Positions 6,839 to 9,467 of a stretch of DNA of 9,467 nt are shown piece after piece. The DNA is from Desulfobulbaceae bacterium (GTDB taxonomy: Bacteria > Desulfobacterota > Desulfobulbia > Desulfobulbales > Desulfocapsaceae). The position numbers were made by a program, and so were the translations under genes. The notes under the pieces are model-generated. The model searched no databases, had not been told where the DNA came from, and was given only the letters and a program-made list of their open reading frames with translations. The stretch covers positions 1-9,467 of the forward strand of contig DAOVUU010000056.1 in NCBI GenBank assembly GCA_030632405.1, given 5' to 3'. Positions within the stretch are counted from its first letter, which is position 1. Each line of letters begins with the position of its first letter.

Positions 6839-7789
6839 TTGACATCAGTTAAACAATCCTCTCACTTTCCAATTAAATGGCGTCTTTTAGATGCTGCCGA
6901 GCGGGTCGCCGCTTTGGTCTGGCCTCGACAACTGCACTCATACACCGGTTACCTGCTTCTGGTGCCGGCACTGCTACTGGTGTTTGTCCTGGTTATCGGT
7001 CTTATCTATATTGGCGGCTACAGCCTGCATGAACTGGATCTTGCCAACTACAGACTGAAAGAATCTTTCAGTCTGACCAACTACTATACAGCGGTGACCA
7101 GTACTACCTATCGGACTGTAGTTTTGCGTTCGCTTTATGGTTCGTTTCTGGTAACGGTAATTACCATTTTTCTTGCCTTTCCCTACGCCTATCTCATGGT
7201 AAGGGCAAGAGAGGCCATGACCAGAAAATTTCTGCTGATCAGCCTCTTCCTGCCTTTTTTCATCGGTCAGATCGTTCGTGCCTATGGCTGGCTCATTATT
7301 CTCGGCAAAGAGGGACTGCTGAATAATATTGTCACTTTCTTTGGATTTTCTCCGCTGGAACTCATTTATAATTACCCCGCCGTGATTCTCGGCCTGATCC
7401 AGTATATGCTGCCTTTTGCTGTCCTGCTGCTTGCCCCGGCTATTACCGCCATCAACAGAGATATGGAACTGGCCTCCGAGAGCCTGGGGGCACATTGGAT
7501 CCAGACCTTCATCCATATTGTCCTTCCAATGGCAAAACCAGGCCTTATCGGTTCATCCGTCGTGGTCTTCACTTTGACCCTGACAGACTTTGCCATGCCC
7601 GAGATCCTTGGCGGCGGGACTACTGACTTTATTGCCAACTCCATTTATGACGGTTTCTTTCAGTTGTCTAACTCCGGCCTTGGAGCAGCTCTTTCCATGA
7701 TCCTGGTTACCCTGGGCACCGCCTTTGTGGTGGTGATTTTTTCCATTGCCGGCACCGGCACACTCGGTTTTTCCAGGAGGTCAAAATGA
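6839..7789 (+). CDS. PotB-type ABC transporter permease
   Basis: A 316-residue inner-membrane protein with about six hydrophobic helices. The first is at about 39-60, after a basic/polar cytoplasmic N-terminus of roughly 35 residues. The binding-protein-dependent permease loop that docks on the ATPase (EAA motif) is at 210-229: ELASESLGAHW followed by LPMAKPG, with the invariant Gly217. It pairs with the next permease to form the channel of a PotBC-type heterodimer. The only start that includes the first helix is TTG 6839, since an in-frame stop lies at 6821-6823. No good ribosome site precedes it, so translation is probably weak and may depend on the upstream gene. The stop overlaps the next gene's ATG by 4 nt. 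The exact start is uncertain. Confidence 0.92.
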   Translation: MTSVKQSSHFPIKWRLLDAAERVAALVWPRQLHSYTGYLLLVPALLLVFVLVIGLIYIGGYSLHELDLANYRLKESFSLTNYYTAVTSTTYRTVVLRSLYGSFLVTVITIFLAFPYAYLMVRAREAMTRKFLLISLFLPFFIGQIVRAYGWLIILGKEGLLNNIVTFFGFSPLELIYNYPAVILGLIQYMLPFAVLLLAPAITAINRDMELASESLGAHWIQTFIHIVLPMAKPGLIGSSVVVFTLTLTDFAMPEILGGGTTDFIANSIYDGFFQLSNSGLGAALSMILVTLGTAFVVVIFSIAGTGTLGFSRRSK

Positions 7790-8586
7790 CCGGTACCAGG
7801 AGTAAATCCTTTGTTTTATGGGCGATTGTCTGGTTTGACCTGATTCTGCTCAGTCTGCCAACTATCATTATTATTGGTGCCTCGTTTACCACCGGTGATA
7901 TTGTCCAGTTTCCGCCGGAGGGCTTCTCTTTAAAATGGTACGGTAAGCTCTGGCTCCTCGACGATTTCAAGGCCGCATTTTTCAGGACCCTCTATGTCTC
8001 ACTTATCTGTACCGCGGTGAGTATCCCGGCCGGAACCCTGGCAGCCATCGGCCTGGCCAGATATCGTATCCACTTCCAGACAAGCCTCCAGGTCTATCTC
8101 CTCCTGCCCTTCACCATTCCCCTGGTGGTATCCGGTCTGGGCATGATGATTTTTTTCGGTGACATCCGGATCCTCGGCCAGTTATGGCCGGTGGGGATCA
8201 GTCTCTGCATAATCAATCTCCCTTTCATGATCTGGGCTGTCAGCGCTTCAGTCAACGGCCTTGACTATCAGTTGGAGAATGCTGCGGCTAATTGCGGTGC
8301 CCCTCCTCTGCAGGGTTTTCTCACGGTAACCCTGCCCGGGGTCATGCCCGGAGTTATTACCGGAGCATTGCTGATGTTTATTTTGGCCTTTAATGAATTC
8401 CTGGTCAGCCTTTTTCTCACCGATGCGCGGACTGTTACTCTGCCGGTCTCAATTTACAATTCCATTCGCAGCGTCATAACACCTGATCTTGCTGCTGTGT
8501 CGGTTGTATATATAGTCATAGCCTTTATAGCGGTTCTTCTGCTGGACAAACTGGTTGGCCTTGAGCTTTTTTTAAAATCGAAATAG
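7786..8586 (+). CDS. PotC-type ABC transporter permease
   Basis: A 266-residue membrane protein with about six helices, the first at about 8-32. The EAA cytoplasmic loop is at 164-183: ENAAANCGAPP followed by TLPGVMPG, with Gly171. It is the second half of the channel with the preceding permease. Its start codon overlaps the previous stop (ATGA), and AGGAGGT lies just upstream at 7775-7781, so the two subunits should be made in equal amounts. Length and helix layout match PotC/PhnV-like permeases. The stop lies 11 nt before the HisB-like gene, placing that gene in the same transcript. Confidence 0.94.
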   Translation: MTGTRSKSFVLWAIVWFDLILLSLPTIIIIGASFTTGDIVQFPPEGFSLKWYGKLWLLDDFKAAFFRTLYVSLICTAVSIPAGTLAAIGLARYRIHFQTSLQVYLLLPFTIPLVVSGLGMMIFFGDIRILGQLWPVGISLCIINLPFMIWAVSASVNGLDYQLENAAANCGAPPLQGFLTVTLPGVMPGVITGALLMFILAFNEFLVSLFLTDARTVTLPVSIYNSIRSVITPDLAAVSVVYIVIAFIAVLLLDKLVGLELFLKSK

Positions 8587-8597
8587 GAACTATATCG

Positions 8598-9467
8598 ATG
8601 AAGACTATCAAGCTTGAATATGGACAGGTAACACACAAACAAATCTCAACACCCAATCACTTTATAAGTCATATGGTGGAGCATATTGCCTGGCGTATGG
8701 GATGTTCTATTGTACTTGAATGGGACGATGAGGACTGGAAGGGTCTTGGTGTCGCTTTAGCTGAGGCCATTGGCAGATTTTCCCCCAGGAAGAGAGAGGC
8801 AGCAGCTCTGGGTATGATTGATGACGGTAGTGCTGAGATAGCGGTAGAGTTAGACGCCGCTGCATGTTTGAAGCTGGAATCAACGGCCGGAATCGATACT
8901 GATTATTTTATTTCCCTGCGGTGCGAACAGCTCAAATCAGGCAGCCCACTGGTTGAACTCCTCAACGGTATAGCTCTGGGACTCGATGGTCAGATTACGG
9001 TCCTGGTCTGCAGCCTCAGCGACCCTCACCATACCTGGGAGGGAATCTTTCGCGGAGTTGGAACGGCCCTGCACCATATATATGCTCCTCTTCAACCAGC
9101 TGAGAAATTTTCCTCCAGAGAAGGTGCAGGTTCGAATCAAGAGGGAATCGAGATCATTCGCTGTTCCTGCATGACTGCTGAAACAGCACGTCAGACTGCG
9201 GAAAGTGAGCTTCTGGTGAATATCGATTTTAATGGTCCGGCTGGTGCCACTTTTGTGTTTAAAGGAACAGCTATCGATCATTTTTCCGGCAGTGAAGCCC
9301 TGGCAGGTCTGCAAACCCTGCTCAACATAATTGCATCTACCTGCGGCTTTAATATGAAAGCTGTCTTTACTGACAGGGCATTGAGTTCACGCCAAGTGTT
9401 GTTGTGTTTTACGTTTGTTTTTATATGGAGGGTTTTGCTGGAAATCCTGGTTATGCGAATGGTAGAC
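8598..9467 (+). CDS. HisB (imidazoleglycerol-phosphate dehydratase)-like protein, apparently tandem-domain, 3'-truncated
   Basis: The frame is open for 290 codons to the window edge. ATG 8598 has AGGA (8585-8588) 9 nt upstream. HisB dehydrates a glycerol-phosphate side chain with a di-manganese site made by two repeats. Here HFISHMVEHIA (21-31) resembles the HisB FLDHMLdqiA helix. DDEDWKGLGVALAEAIG (43-59) fits its ED-x-G-x-x-LG helix but lacks the preceding His-His. DPHHTWEGIFRGVGTALHH (142-160) closely matches the second HisB motif, HHxxExxFKxxxRAL. From about 186 a second copy appears to start: TAESELLVNID (200-210), GLQTLLNIIA (237-246), and LLEIL (280-284) in the helix position. The recognition is by eye, and similarity is weak outside these motifs. 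The function is unknown. It could be a dehydratase/isomerase working with the HisD-like enzyme, or a non-catalytic relative. Confidence 0.6.
   Translation, partial: MKTIKLEYGQVTHKQISTPNHFISHMVEHIAWRMGCSIVLEWDDEDWKGLGVALAEAIGRFSPRKREAAALGMIDDGSAEIAVELDAAACLKLESTAGIDTDYFISLRCEQLKSGSPLVELLNGIALGLDGQITVLVCSLSDPHHTWEGIFRGVGTALHHIYAPLQPAEKFSSREGAGSNQEGIEIIRCSCMTAETARQTAESELLVNIDFNGPAGATFVFKGTAIDHFSGSEALAGLQTLLNIIASTCGFNMKAVFTDRALSSRQVLLCFTFVFIWRVLLEILVMRMVD

Noticed and set aside
8937..9314. 125-codon - strand open frame opposite the HisB-like gene
   Set aside because: The + strand frame is open for 290 codons, has a ribosome site and carries HisB motifs. The reverse frame is its shadow.

Overview
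The window comes from a Gram-negative-type bacterium. A twin-arginine-exported binding protein with two inner-membrane permeases implies a periplasmic binding-protein importer. Base composition is moderate, and gene density and codon use look even throughout. Protein style is compatible with a Desulfobacterota or other marine/sediment proteobacterial lineage, but this is only an impression. No rRNA, tRNA, CRISPR array, insertion sequence or phage gene was seen.

Left part (1-2180): the 3' part of an agmatinase/arginase-family ureohydrolase (+) meets, stop to stop with a 12-nt gap, a small FMN-binding PPOX/NimA-like protein (-). About 450 bp without a convincing gene follows. It contains a plausible sigma70 promoter for an HD-superfamily hydrolase (+).

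Right part (2190-9467): one co-directional cluster, probably an operon read from a promoter near 2189-2216. The order is HisD-family dehydrogenase, SDR oxidoreductase (4-nt ATGA overlap), PotA-type ATPase, Tat-exported PotD-type binding protein, PotB-type permease, PotC-type permease (4-nt overlap), then an unfinished gene whose product resembles imidazoleglycerol-phosphate dehydratase (HisB). An inverted repeat lies between the binding-protein gene and the first permease gene. It may set binding protein above permease.

The main interest is that two histidine-biosynthesis folds (HisD-like and HisB-like) flank an importer and an SDR, with no other histidine-biosynthesis gene present. The HisD-like protein keeps the catalytic Glu-His pair. 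It appears to have exchanged the zinc ligands Gln/Asp for Glu/Asn and lost a substrate-side His. The HisB-like protein keeps the second His-His-x-x-Glu motif, lacks the first His-His pair, and runs into a second HisB-like repeat. The simplest reading is a catabolic module that imports a small polar solute and oxidises it with re-purposed His-pathway enzymes. The only characterised precedent I can name for a HisD relative in catabolism is HpsN (dihydroxypropanesulfonate 3-dehydrogenase). The substrate here is unknown.
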